Source: Raineya sp. (GTDB lineage: Bacteria > Bacteroidota > Bacteroidia > Cytophagales > Thermonemataceae). Taken from it: a stretch of 64,000 nt of DNA. Positions 1 through 7,984 of the stretch are shown here, in pieces (positions within the stretch are counted from its first letter, which is position 1; each line of letters opens with the position of its first letter). The stretch is from the NCBI GenBank assembly GCA_025454915.1, contig JALONN010000012.1, positions 62,001-126,000 on the forward strand, given 5' to 3'. The notes beneath the pieces are model-generated. The model had not been told where the DNA came from. It did no database searches and saw nothing but the letters and a program-made list of their open reading frames with translations. The position numbers were made by a program, and so were the translations under genes.

Positions 1-570
1 GATCCTAGAGATCAGGCATTTGTTACAGGAAAAAGAAGCAATGAAGGATTCTACTATGTGAATTGTGGTGTAGAACAAGCAATTAGCAGAGGCTTGGCTT
101 ATGCTCCATTTGCAGACCTCATTTGGATGGAAACCAGTCATCCTGACTTGGGTGAGGCAAGAGAATTTGCTCAGGCTATTCATGCTCAGTATCCTGGTAA
201 GTTGCTCGCTTACAACTGCTCACCATCTTTCAACTGGGCTTCTAAGCTTTCAGAACAACAAATGCTTACATTCCGTGAAGATTTAGCAGATTTAGGATAT
301 AAATTTCAATTCATTACGTTGGCTGGTTTCCATGCTCTTAATACTAGTATGTTCGAACTTGCAAGTTCTTATAAAGCTAAAGGTATGGCTGGCTACTCAG
401 AGTTGCAACAAAAAGAGTTTGCTTTACAATCTAAAGGATTTAAAGCTGTAAAACATCAGGCTTTTGTGGGTGTTGGGTATTTTGACGAGGTTCAGAATGT
501 GATTACAGGTGGAGAAGCCTCAACGGTAGCTCTCAAAGGTTCAACAGAAGAAGCACAATTTCATCAATAA
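1..570 (+). CDS. aceA: Isocitrate lyase, C-terminal part (5' end outside window)
   Basis: The frame is open from base 1, so the gene is cut by the window edge; 189 codons remain. The visible part starts at TGKRSNEGFYYV and holds the conserved FADLIWMET stretch and the end GSTEEAQF that closes bacterial isocitrate lyases. The family cleaves isocitrate to glyoxylate and succinate in the glyoxylate shunt, allowing growth on acetate or fatty acids. The KKCGH active-site loop would lie upstream and cannot be checked. The stop is followed by a rho-independent terminator. Identification is firm from the motifs; the long and short bacterial forms cannot be told apart here. Confidence 0.93.
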   Translation, partial: DPRDQAFVTGKRSNEGFYYVNCGVEQAISRGLAYAPFADLIWMETSHPDLGEAREFAQAIHAQYPGKLLAYNCSPSFNWASKLSEQQMLTFREDLADLGYKFQFITLAGFHALNTSMFELASSYKAKGMAGYSELQQKEFALQSKGFKAVKHQAFVGVGYFDEVQNVITGGEASTVALKGSTEEAQFHQ

Positions 571-594
571 AAACAGATTGCGTTGTTTCCCTGC

Positions 595-629
595 AAAAAT
601 CCCTGCCTTTGGTGGGGATTTTTGTTTTT
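595..629 (+). terminator. Rho-independent terminator of the isocitrate lyase gene
   Basis: A 9-bp stem (AAAAATCCC at 595-603 with GGGATTTTT at 615-623) is followed by GTTTTT, 25 bases after the stop codon. Confidence 0.8.
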
Positions 630-713
630 AGAATAAAAAACTATAAAAAGTCAAAAAAAACTAAACTTTGTATTGTTTTTTGGGTGTTTTTTTAGCATTA
701 TTGTATCATTATT

Positions 714-1397
714 GTGTGTTTTAGCAAATCTGTAACCAAATTGAAAAATTATTATACTATACTCGAAATACCCGAGAGTGCTTCGGCGGAGATGATAAAA
801 AATGCGTATAGGAATTTGGCTAAACGTTGGCATCCTGATGTAAACCCTGGCGACCAAATTGCCGAGAAAATGTTTATGGAAATAAAAGAGGCTTACACAA
901 CTCTTTCAAATGCCATTAAACGTAACTATTATGACTATCAGCTTAGAAAGGCAATTTTAGATAAAAAAGTAGAACCCACTACAACTACAAAAGTAGGCTC
1001 TTTTAGAAAGAAAGAGCAGGAAACGACCACTACTACTAAAAAAACTACACAAGAAAAAACAGAAAAAAAAGAGAAAGAAAAGGTTTTTCATAGCTCTGAA
1101 ACCTACAAAAACCGATTAGATGATCTCTTGAAGAAACACAATGATTTGGTAGAAAAACAGAAGAAAACAGCTGAGGCTAACAGACAAAAAGAAGAAAAAG
1201 AGAAAACATTTTATGATAAATTCAGAGAAAATAGAGAAAACTCTTTTATGGAGCAAAAACTCAAACAATCTGAAGAGAAAATTCAAGAAAAAGAAAAAGC
1301 AGAACATGCTACAATGGAAACAGAAGAAAGTGTTGTAAAGCCACAAAAAAATAGAATAAAAGCTATCTTAAGTATTTTGGGCTTCCGTTCAGACTAG
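714..1397 (+). CDS. DnaJ-domain protein with charged low-complexity tail
   Basis: Residues about 10-75 form a J domain (YYTILEIPESASAEMIKNAY) with the HPD loop at residues 40-42 (WHPDVNPG), which stimulates the ATPase of an Hsp70/DnaK partner. The rest is not DnaJ-like: no G/F-rich linker or zinc-binding CxxCxGxG repeats, but a Thr/Lys/Glu-rich segment with two Thr runs and a long Lys/Glu/Gln stretch that looks like coiled coil. It is therefore a specialised J protein rather than DnaJ itself. No ATG precedes the domain in frame; GTG at 714 or TTG at 738 is the likely start. Substrate and partner are unknown. Confidence 0.8.
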   Translation: MCFSKSVTKLKNYYTILEIPESASAEMIKNAYRNLAKRWHPDVNPGDQIAEKMFMEIKEAYTTLSNAIKRNYYDYQLRKAILDKKVEPTTTTKVGSFRKKEQETTTTTKKTTQEKTEKKEKEKVFHSSETYKNRLDDLLKKHNDLVEKQKKTAEANRQKEEKEKTFYDKFRENRENSFMEQKLKQSEEKIQEKEKAEHATMETEESVVKPQKNRIKAILSILGFRSD

Positions 1398-1477
1398 ATT
1401 TTTTAACACTAAAAATATATAGAGAAACTTGAAAATAAGCTATTTTCAAGTTTTTTGTTTGAAAACTGTATATCATT

Positions 1478-2464
1478 ATGGCAAAAATATTTATTACAGG
1501 AGCAACAGGTTTTGTGGGCGAGCAGTTAGCCAAAAAATTAGTAGATCAGGGTAATGAAGTTCATTTACTGGCTCGCTCAGTGTCCAAAGCTAAAAAAATG
1601 TTTCCTGATGAGCAATTTAAAATATTTGAAGGAGATTTATTAGAGCCTACTAAAATCCAGAAAGCCATTGAAAACTGCTCAGAAGTGTATCATTTGGCTG
1701 CTTACGCCAAAGTTTGGGATAAAGACCCACAGGCTTTCTATAAAATGAATGTAGAGGGGACACTTCATATCTTGGAACAAGCTTTACAGGTGGGTATCAA
1801 AAGAGTGGTGCTTACATCTACTGCAGGGGTTTTGGGTCCTGCTGTGAATGGAATTGTAACAGAAAATACTCCACAAACTGTCCCACACAGCACCGAGTAC
1901 GAAAGAACCAAAGCTATTTCAGAACAGGAATCTCTGAAATATTTAGATAAAGGTTTAGAAATTGTAACCCTCAATCCTACAAGGATTTATGGAGGCGGGC
2001 AACGTAGCGAAAGTAATGCTGTAACTAAGCTTTTAGAACGTTATCATCAGGGAAAATGGCGTATTATGCCTGGTGATGGTAAAAGAATTGGTAATTATGT
2101 ATTTGTAGAAGATGTAGTACAAGGACATATTCTAGCAATGCAAAAAGGTAGAAACGGTGAAAGGTATATTTTGGGTGGAGATAATGTGAGCTATCAGGAG
2201 CTTTTTGATATGTTCGGTGAAATTACAGGTAAACACCTTCGTTTGTTTAATCTGCCTATTGGTGTAATGATGACTTTTGCTCGGTTACAGCTCTTCATGG
2301 CAAATACTTTTGGCAAAGCCCCATTGATTACCCCCAATTTTGTAAAAAAATATTTATACGACTGGAAAGTAAGCAGTGAAAAAGCTCAAAAAGAACTGGG
2401 TTACCAAATAACACCTCTCAAACAAGGGCTTACCAAAACGCTGGAGTGGTTGAAAAATAATTAG
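1478..2464 (+). CDS. NAD-dependent epimerase/dehydratase family protein (extended SDR)
   Basis: The 328-residue protein begins with the Rossmann motif ITGATGFVG (glycines 8, 11, 14) and carries the catalytic pair Tyr141/Lys145 in YERTK, preceded by the Ser/Thr strand VVLTSTAGVLG. The pattern matches the dihydroflavonol-4-reductase-like or HpnA-like branch of extended SDRs, which reduce ketones or aldehydes with NAD(P)H. The substrate cannot be read from sequence. It stands alone between the J protein and a two-way terminator. A sugar-nucleotide epimerase is less likely, since the start of the substrate domain is more like the reductases. Confidence 0.82.
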   Translation: MAKIFITGATGFVGEQLAKKLVDQGNEVHLLARSVSKAKKMFPDEQFKIFEGDLLEPTKIQKAIENCSEVYHLAAYAKVWDKDPQAFYKMNVEGTLHILEQALQVGIKRVVLTSTAGVLGPAVNGIVTENTPQTVPHSTEYERTKAISEQESLKYLDKGLEIVTLNPTRIYGGGQRSESNAVTKLLERYHQGKWRIMPGDGKRIGNYVFVEDVVQGHILAMQKGRNGERYILGGDNVSYQELFDMFGEITGKHLRLFNLPIGVMMTFARLQLFMANTFGKAPLITPNFVKKYLYDWKVSSEKAQKELGYQITPLKQGLTKTLEWLKNN

Positions 2465-2487
2465 AAATTTAGAGAGTAGAAAAAAGA

Positions 2488-2537
2488 ATAAAGAGAAAGG
2501 ATATTTATGACTGTCATCTTTCTTCCTTTCTCTTTAT
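2488..2537. terminator. Bidirectional terminator between the SDR gene and trmB
   Basis: A perfect 14-bp inverted repeat (ATAAAGAGAAAGGA at 488-501 of this kilobase with TCCTTTCTCTTTAT at 524-537) with a loop of about 22 nt lies between two convergent stop codons. Confidence 0.6.
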
Positions 2538-2543
2538 CAAAAG

Positions 2544-3203
2544 CTATTCCTCAAACTGGAATTTTAGGTATTTAATTTTTTCACCTTTTTCTTCAAAAAC
2601 TATTTCGTATTTGGTTTTGATACCAAAATGGTCTTGGGCAAATTCTGAATTGTGTAGGTCGTAGGTGTAAGAGAAATTTTTGATTTTTTGCTCTTGCAGA
2701 ATTTCTAAAGTATAATCAAAAAGTCCTGTATTATCTGTTTTGAAGTGTAACCAGCCATCTTTTTGAAGTAAATTTTTATACATAGCCAAAAAACGAGGGT
2801 GAGTTAGCCTTCGGCGAGCATCAGCCTCTTTGGGGCGAGGGTCAGGATGGATAATCCAGATTTCAGAAATTTCTTTGTTATCAAAAAACTGTTCTAAATT
2901 TTGAATATAGGTTCTTAAAAAAGCCACATTTTCAAGACCTTTTTCAATGGCGATGGTACTGCCTTTCCATATTCTAGCTCCTTTGATGTCCACACCTATA
3001 AAATTCTTTTGGGGGTATTGTTCTGCAAGTCCCACTGAGTATTCTCCACGTCCGCAGGCTAGTTCCAATACCAAAGGATTAGTATTTTTAAAATGTTCGA
3101 CTTGCCATTTCCCTTTGCAGTTTGCATAAAAAGGCTTCCCATCTTCTACAACATTATAATTCTGTTCATTTTGAGCAAATCTGTCTAATTTCTTTCTTCC
3201 CAT
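2544..3203 (-). CDS. trmB: tRNA (guanine-N7-)-methyltransferase
   Basis: It transfers a methyl group from S-adenosylmethionine to G46 of tRNA. The SAM-binding strand LVLELACGRGEYSVGLA, the segment NFIGVDIKGARIW, and the family signature IHPDPRPKEADARRRL (the PDPWPK loop) are all present. The reading frame extends upstream to 3377, but that part has no family similarity and would run into the divergent rlmB gene. The ATG at 3201-3203 (MGRKKLDRFAQN) gives 219 residues, the usual length. An arginine replaces the usual tryptophan in the PDPWPK motif. Confidence 0.92.
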   Translation of the reverse strand: MGRKKLDRFAQNEQNYNVVEDGKPFYANCKGKWQVEHFKNTNPLVLELACGRGEYSVGLAEQYPQKNFIGVDIKGARIWKGSTIAIEKGLENVAFLRTYIQNLEQFFDNKEISEIWIIHPDPRPKEADARRRLTHPRFLAMYKNLLQKDGWLHFKTDNTGLFDYTLEILQEQKIKNFSYTYDLHNSEFAQDHFGIKTKYEIVFEEKGEKIKYLKFQFEE

Positions 3204-3318
3204 AAATTGTTGAATTGTTTTTCTATAACTAAGATTGAAGGAATGCCATATAAATGACTTTGTACATTTTTTTTCCTCAAAAATAGCTTTTTTCTGTATC
3301 TTGCAAAAAAAAACGATA

Positions 3319-4062
3319 GTGGAAAGCAAATCAAAAGACTTCATTTTTGGCATTAGAGCCATTATAGAGGCTATCAAAGCAGAAAAGCAGATAGATAAAC
3401 TCTTGGTATCGGTAGATGTGGGAAAATCGGAATTGATGGGAGAACTTTTAAGTTTGGCAAAGGAGAAAAAGATTTTTTTACAAAGAGTACCTGACTATAA
3501 ACTCAATAAAATTACTCCTAAAAATCATCAGGGAGCTATTGCATATCTTTCTGTTGTGAGTTATGCATCGTTTGAAGATGTATTGCAGAGTGTTTTTGAA
3601 AAAGGAGAGACACCTTTGTTTTTGCTTTTAGATGGAATTACAGATGTACGAAATTTAGGAGCCATTGCCCGTACAGCCGAATGTGCAGGGGTACATGCTA
3701 TTATTGTTCCCGAAAAAAATTCAGCTCAGATAGGTAGTGATGCTATCAAAACATCAGCAGGGGCATTGCATTACTTACCCGTATCTCGAGTGAAGAATCT
3801 TTCTCAGGCTGTAAAATATTTGCAACAAGCAGGAGTACAGGTAGTTGCGTGTACTGAAAAAACAGATGCCTTTTTATATGATATAGACATGACTGTTCCC
3901 ACAGCCATTGTAATGGGAGCTGAAGACATAGGTATTTCAAATGATATTATTAAAAGTGCTGATGCATTGGCAAAAATACCAATGTTTGGACAAATTTCTT
4001 CACTCAACGTTTCAGTTTCAGCAGGGGTGATACTTTATGAAGCTGTCAGACAACGCAAATAA
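3319..4062 (+). CDS. rlmB: TrmH-family 23S rRNA (guanosine-2'-O-)-methyltransferase
   Basis: A SpoU/TrmH methyltransferase of 248 residues. The N-terminal L30e-like substrate-binding domain starts at DFIFGIRAIIEAI. The three SPOUT motifs follow: LLDGITDVRNLGAIARTAEC (motif 1), AIVMGAEDIGIS (motif 2) and MFGQISSLNVSVSAGVILYE (motif 3), which build the trefoil-knot SAM site. RlmB normally methylates G2251 of 23S rRNA; a tRNA target cannot be excluded. GTG at 3319 is preferred because it places the first conserved residues at the usual position; an upstream extension to 3235 looks non-coding. It is divergent from trmB. Confidence 0.9.
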   Translation: MESKSKDFIFGIRAIIEAIKAEKQIDKLLVSVDVGKSELMGELLSLAKEKKIFLQRVPDYKLNKITPKNHQGAIAYLSVVSYASFEDVLQSVFEKGETPLFLLLDGITDVRNLGAIARTAECAGVHAIIVPEKNSAQIGSDAIKTSAGALHYLPVSRVKNLSQAVKYLQQAGVQVVACTEKTDAFLYDIDMTVPTAIVMGAEDIGISNDIIKSADALAKIPMFGQISSLNVSVSAGVILYEAVRQRK

Positions 4063-4085
4063 AAAGGGCTGTACAGCCCTTTTTA
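4061..4085. terminator. Bidirectional terminator after rlmB
   Basis: A near-perfect palindrome AAAAAGGGCTGT/ACAGCCCTTTTT overlaps the rlmB stop codon and ends three bases before the stop of the convergent gene, so it can serve both. Confidence 0.75.
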
Positions 4086-4087
4086 TT

Positions 4088-4513
4088 TTAACTATCATAA
4101 AATGTATTGCTACTGGTATCATCATCAAAATCGTTTGTGTGATTTTTGATACTATCTTTATCACTATCATCAAAAGGTCTGAAACTAGTATCTCTGTAGA
4201 AGCTATCCCTCATATAAAAATACCACAATAAATCATCAGTTGTGTTGGCAGAGGAATATCCTCCCTGATATTGTTTTGTTACTGTTTCTTTATTCTTTTT
4301 AGCATAACATTCCAGACACAAAATAGGCTCTTCTCCTGTTTGAGTTTTAATTAACCCACTTTGTTCATCTTTTTTTCTATTTTGAATGCTTTGTAAACCT
4401 CCATAGATATGGTCTATACAAAAGTTTTTCTTACAACTGCTACATTGTGCAACAGCTACTGCTCCACACTCTTTCAGTACAAAAAAACCAGTTTTAATCT
4501 GACAACGTTTCAT
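4088..4513 (-). CDS. Zinc-ribbon/B-box-like small protein of unknown function
   Basis: A 141-residue protein with paired metal ligands: C4, C16, then CSSCKKNFCIDH (Cys24, Cys27, Cys32, His35) and CLECYAKK near residue 80. The arrangement suggests one or two zinc-binding modules of the B-box/AN1 type. The C-terminal third is acidic (DDSDKDS...DFDDDTSS) and probably disordered. No enzyme motif is seen. It lies 25 bases after the stop of the membrane protein gene on the same strand, and both share the downstream terminator, so they are likely one transcription unit. Function is not recognised. Confidence 0.65.
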   Translation of the reverse strand: MKRCQIKTGFFVLKECGAVAVAQCSSCKKNFCIDHIYGGLQSIQNRKKDEQSGLIKTQTGEEPILCLECYAKKNKETVTKQYQGGYSSANTTDDLLWYFYMRDSFYRDTSFRPFDDSDKDSIKNHTNDFDDDTSSNTFYDS

Positions 4514-4538
4514 AGGACTTTCGTAATGTTTGTAAGGT

Positions 4539-5684
4539 TTAGGCTGCTTGTTTTACTTTTTGATAGGCTTTTGCGACTAACCCCAAGAATTTATCTAGTT
4601 TAGGTATCTGAACCTTTTCAACAATAGCAACTTGTTTTTCTTTGTCTTTGATTTTAAATGTATGACGTTTGTCATTGGGTTTTTCTTGAATAAAACCACC
4701 TTTATGAGGAGATGAAGCACTATAATTATAGTTGTCTTTGTCAAATCCGATTGTAACACTTGTTAGTCTTCGAAGTCCATACTTGTATTTTGTTTTTACT
4801 TTTCCTCTTGCATTGGTTTTTACAACTTCTCTGACAAGTAATGTGTCTACAAAATCAGCAGATAGAACAGTATCATCAGCCATACGAGCTGAAAAACTAA
4901 GCCAAGGATATGTGTAAATGGTATTTGTAATCTTTGGATACTTTCCTCCAAATGAGCTAAATATCCATACAAAAAATAACACAAAACCTGTTATTATAAA
5001 AAAACCTGCAAATTCACCCAAAAGCATATCTAGAAAAATATACACTCTATAAAAACCAGGGAAGCTAGGCATAAAATTGTATAATAAAACCATGAGAGTT
5101 CCAAATGATATAATACCCAACATTATTCTATTCATCCATTTTCTGAATGCAGAAGGAGTATAATTTTTTTTCACACCAGTTTTATAACGTTTACTCTTAG
5201 GTTTAGCCACCTGACAATTTAGAGTTACTAAAGAATTTTCTTTTCCTTCTTCTGTAAGAATTTTGACAAGAGGGTATACAAAAAGGCGTAAACGGTTCTC
5301 TAAATCGACTCTTTTAAAAAGAAAATAAAAAAGCCAGCAGATAAAAGCTAGGAACAAAAATATTGAGAAAGTACTAGATATTATGTTTAGAAAGCTACCT
5401 TCCATCCAAGTCATGGGGGCATTTTTTATAAAAATAATTTCTCCAATATAAGCCACAATACTTAATGAAAGTGTCCACCATCCTAATACAAAACAAGTAT
5501 GACGAGCATTATCAGCAGACTCATCAAATTTTGTAAGATTATCAAGGGTTGTCACCCAATCTAAAGCAGATTTGTTACCCTCGATTTTCCTTAGTAAGAG
5601 TATTTTAGTTTGTTCGTTATTTAAGAATAAAAAATACCGAATGGCTAACCAAAAATATTTCAGAGCAAAAACAGGTTTATCCAT
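4539..5684 (-). CDS. Multi-pass membrane protein of unknown function
   Basis: A 381-residue protein with about four strongly hydrophobic segments: near residues 65-90 (LGWWTLSLSIVAYIGEIIFI), 98-122, 185-207 and 218-243. The last about 120 residues are soluble and basic, with repeated Lys/Tyr (KTNARGKVKTKYKYGL). No transport or enzyme motif was recognised. Cytoplasmic placement of the tail is an inference from its positive charge. It precedes the zinc-ribbon gene in a likely two-gene operon, so a membrane-anchored partner role for that protein is possible but unproven. Confidence 0.6.
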   Translation of the reverse strand: MDKPVFALKYFWLAIRYFLFLNNEQTKILLLRKIEGNKSALDWVTTLDNLTKFDESADNARHTCFVLGWWTLSLSIVAYIGEIIFIKNAPMTWMEGSFLNIISSTFSIFLFLAFICWLFYFLFKRVDLENRLRLFVYPLVKILTEEGKENSLVTLNCQVAKPKSKRYKTGVKKNYTPSAFRKWMNRIMLGIISFGTLMVLLYNFMPSFPGFYRVYIFLDMLLGEFAGFFIITGFVLFFVWIFSSFGGKYPKITNTIYTYPWLSFSARMADDTVLSADFVDTLLVREVVKTNARGKVKTKYKYGLRRLTSVTIGFDKDNYNYSASSPHKGGFIQEKPNDKRHTFKIKDKEKQVAIVEKVQIPKLDKFLGLVAKAYQKVKQAA

Positions 5685-5736
5685 ACGAATAGGCTTTTTC
5701 CAAAAATAGCTAAAAATCAGAGAAAAAAAATGGTTT

Positions 5737-7029
5737 TTATAAAAAATCTAATACTGTTTCCATTTTTGCCCCTCTTGACCCTTTGATGAGAATTAGCTGA
5801 TTTTGAGGTTTTGTATCTTGTAACCAATTATGTAATGAGAACTTATCAGTAAAATAATATGCTTTTGGCAGATAACTCAAAGCATATTGCATTTCTTCTC
5901 CATACAATACAACAGTTTGGATATTTTTGGAGGCAATCAGTTTACCCAGATTCTCGTGTTCTTGTTGACTGTATGTACCCATTTCATTCATTTGTCCTAA
6001 AATAACCATTTTATTTTCAGAAGAAATGCCATCCATATTCTCAATAGCTTCTTTCATAGAACTGGGATTGGCATTATAAGCATCTAAAATGATTGTATTA
6101 GAGTCCTTTTTGAGTAATTGAGACCTGTTGTTACTTGGTGCATACTCAGAAATGGCTTCATTGGCTAAATGAGAAGAAACATTAAAATATTTGCCAATGC
6201 AAAGGGCTGTTGAAATATTGGCAAAATTGTATTTTCCAATCATCTGAGTATTAACCACTTCTTTTGCTTCTGTTTCATATGTTAAATAAAATTCTGAAGG
6301 TAAAAGGGCTGCAGAAAAATAATCATCTGTATTAGGATAAGTAATAACTAATTCTTTTGGAAAACGACTAGCCATACGAACCAAATGTTCTTCATTGGTA
6401 TTTAAGAATATTTTCCCCTGACTCTTTAACAGATGATAGTATAACTCACTATTGGCTTGAGCTACACCTTCTAAACTACCAAAACCTTCTAGATGGTCTA
6501 GACCAATATTGGTAATGATTCCATAATTGGGATTTGCTATTTCACACAAATCTGTTGTTTCTCCAATATGGTTAGCTCCTAGTTCAATAACAGCCATTTC
6601 TGTATCTTGAGGAATAGAAAGTAAAGTCAGAGGTACACCAATATGGTTATTCAGGTTTCCTTGTGTGGCAAATGTCTTGTATTTTTTTGATAAAACCTTA
6701 TGAATAAGTTCTTTAGTAGTTGTTTTACCATTGGAGCCTCCAACAGCAATAAAAGGAATCTGAAAACTATCTCTGTATTTTCTAGCTAAACTTTGAAGAG
6801 CCTTTAAGGCATCATCTACTAAAATATATTTGTCATTTTCTTTATAAGCTTTTTCATCAATCACAGCATACAACGCACCTTTTTCAAGAGCTTCTTTGGC
6901 AAAAGCATTTCCATTAAAATTAGCACCTTTTAGAGCAAAAAAGATACTATTGGGTTGTATTTTACGAGTATCTGTACTGATAGCAGGATTTTCTAAGAAA
7001 AATTGATATAAAATATCTGTTTCCAACAT
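5737..7029 (-). CDS. murF: UDP-N-acetylmuramoyl-tripeptide--D-alanyl-D-alanine ligase
   Basis: MurF adds D-Ala-D-Ala to the UDP-MurNAc tripeptide, the last cytoplasmic step of peptidoglycan precursor synthesis. The 430-residue protein shows the N-terminal substrate domain (ISTDTRKIQPNSIFFALKG), the ATP-binding loop GGSNGKTTTKELI, the central motif VIELGANHIGE with NIGLDHLEGF, and the C-terminal ligase domain with ILDAYNANPSSM and LILIKGSRGAKME. It is not in a division/cell-wall cluster here; neighbours are the unknown membrane protein downstream and a divergent wzz-like gene upstream. Length and motifs are typical. Confidence 0.95.
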   Translation of the reverse strand: MLETDILYQFFLENPAISTDTRKIQPNSIFFALKGANFNGNAFAKEALEKGALYAVIDEKAYKENDKYILVDDALKALQSLARKYRDSFQIPFIAVGGSNGKTTTKELIHKVLSKKYKTFATQGNLNNHIGVPLTLLSIPQDTEMAVIELGANHIGETTDLCEIANPNYGIITNIGLDHLEGFGSLEGVAQANSELYYHLLKSQGKIFLNTNEEHLVRMASRFPKELVITYPNTDDYFSAALLPSEFYLTYETEAKEVVNTQMIGKYNFANISTALCIGKYFNVSSHLANEAISEYAPSNNRSQLLKKDSNTIILDAYNANPSSMKEAIENMDGISSENKMVILGQMNEMGTYSQQEHENLGKLIASKNIQTVVLYGEEMQYALSYLPKAYYFTDKFSLHNWLQDTKPQNQLILIKGSRGAKMETVLDFL

Positions 7030-7064
7030 ATAGATTTAAATTTATTGGTGAAAATAAAAATAAA

Positions 7065-7095
7065 TTGTTAAGAAAATAAAAAAATCATAGTTTTG
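7065..7095 (+). promoter_or_regulatory. Bacteroidota-type promoter for the wzz-like/lpxB pair
   Basis: TTG at 7065-7067, 20 bases, then TAGTTTTG at 7088-7095, which fits the consensus TTG-N19/20-TAnnTTTG. It lies 35 bases before the ATG of the wzz-like gene. Confidence 0.65.
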
Positions 7096-7129
7096 CTGAA
7101 GTTTTTCACAAAAACCTTCCCAAAAAATT

Positions 7130-7984
7130 ATGAGTCAAGCATCACAACAAGGATATGAAGAAATAGATTTGATAGAATTGGTGATTAAAATCTATAAATT
7201 CTTTAAGAGGCGATACAAACTGATGCTCATTACTGTTATGATTGCTGTGCTATTGGGTTGGATAGCAAGTAGTTTACTTATATTGCCTCGTTACTTTTCT
7301 TCTATGATTATATCTTCAAGATCGCTTTCAGCTTCTGAGGTTTCAGGGCTTATCAGTACTTTAGATGAATTAGTCAAAGATTATAATGTTAAAGAGTTTA
7401 CAAAACTTACTAAAATACCAGAAAAAGATTTTGGAACGATAGTAGCCATTAAGGCAATGCCAAACAGAGACTTTCAGAAGTATGTAGAAAAAGATGTTCG
7501 TAAGGATTCAACAGTTGCAATTAGTATAGACCTAACAAATAATGCTCAATGGGAAATTATTCAAAATGGTATAGTATATTATTTAGAAAATATACCTTAT
7601 GTGCAGAAAAGAACAAAAATCTATAGAGAAGGACAGGAAAAACTCCTTCAACAAGTACAAAAAGAAATAAAAAATATTGATAGCTTGAAAAAAATAATAG
7701 AGGCTAGTCCTAATGCTAAAAATACGATTATATTGAGTAATTCAGGAGGAATTTATAACGAAGCCTTCAAACTTCATGAAACTGAGAAAAATATAAAAGA
7801 AAATATTGCTCTCAGTAATGATATTCATGTAATCAAAGATTTTGCACATCTTCAACAACCTAAAAAAGCTTCTGTTAAAGAAACAATATTGATTTTTGGT
7901 GGTGTAGGCTTTATCCTAGGATTTTTGTTAGCCCTCATTTTAGAACTAAATCGAATTATTAGAAAGCGAGAAAATAAGATATGA
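7130..7984 (+). CDS. Wzz/GumC-type chain-length determinant-like inner membrane protein
   Basis: The 284-residue protein has the layout of polysaccharide co-polymerases: a short cytoplasmic N-terminus (EEIDLIELVIKIYKFFKRR), a first membrane helix at about residues 33-53, a mostly helical periplasmic region rich in Lys/Glu, and a second helix near residues 253-273 (ILIFGGVGFILGFLLALIL) followed by a basic tail. Such proteins set the chain length of surface polysaccharides. It is shorter than most Wzz proteins and lacks a kinase domain. Its last codon overlaps the lpxB start (ATGA), so translation is likely coupled, tying it to lipopolysaccharide synthesis. Confidence 0.75.
   Translation: MSQASQQGYEEIDLIELVIKIYKFFKRRYKLMLITVMIAVLLGWIASSLLILPRYFSSMIISSRSLSASEVSGLISTLDELVKDYNVKEFTKLTKIPEKDFGTIVAIKAMPNRDFQKYVEKDVRKDSTVAISIDLTNNAQWEIIQNGIVYYLENIPYVQKRTKIYREGQEKLLQQVQKEIKNIDSLKKIIEASPNAKNTIILSNSGGIYNEAFKLHETEKNIKENIALSNDIHVIKDFAHLQQPKKASVKETILIFGGVGFILGFLLALILELNRIIRKRENKI

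Noticed and set aside
2488..2537. Dispersed repeat shared with the hairpin at 30931-30972
   Set aside because: Only the short AGAGAAAGG/CCTTTCTCT arms are alike; loops and flanks differ, so common terminator composition explains it.
3235..3318. N-terminal extension of rlmB
   Set aside because: The added 28 residues have no family similarity and overlap the region where the divergent trmB promoter must be.
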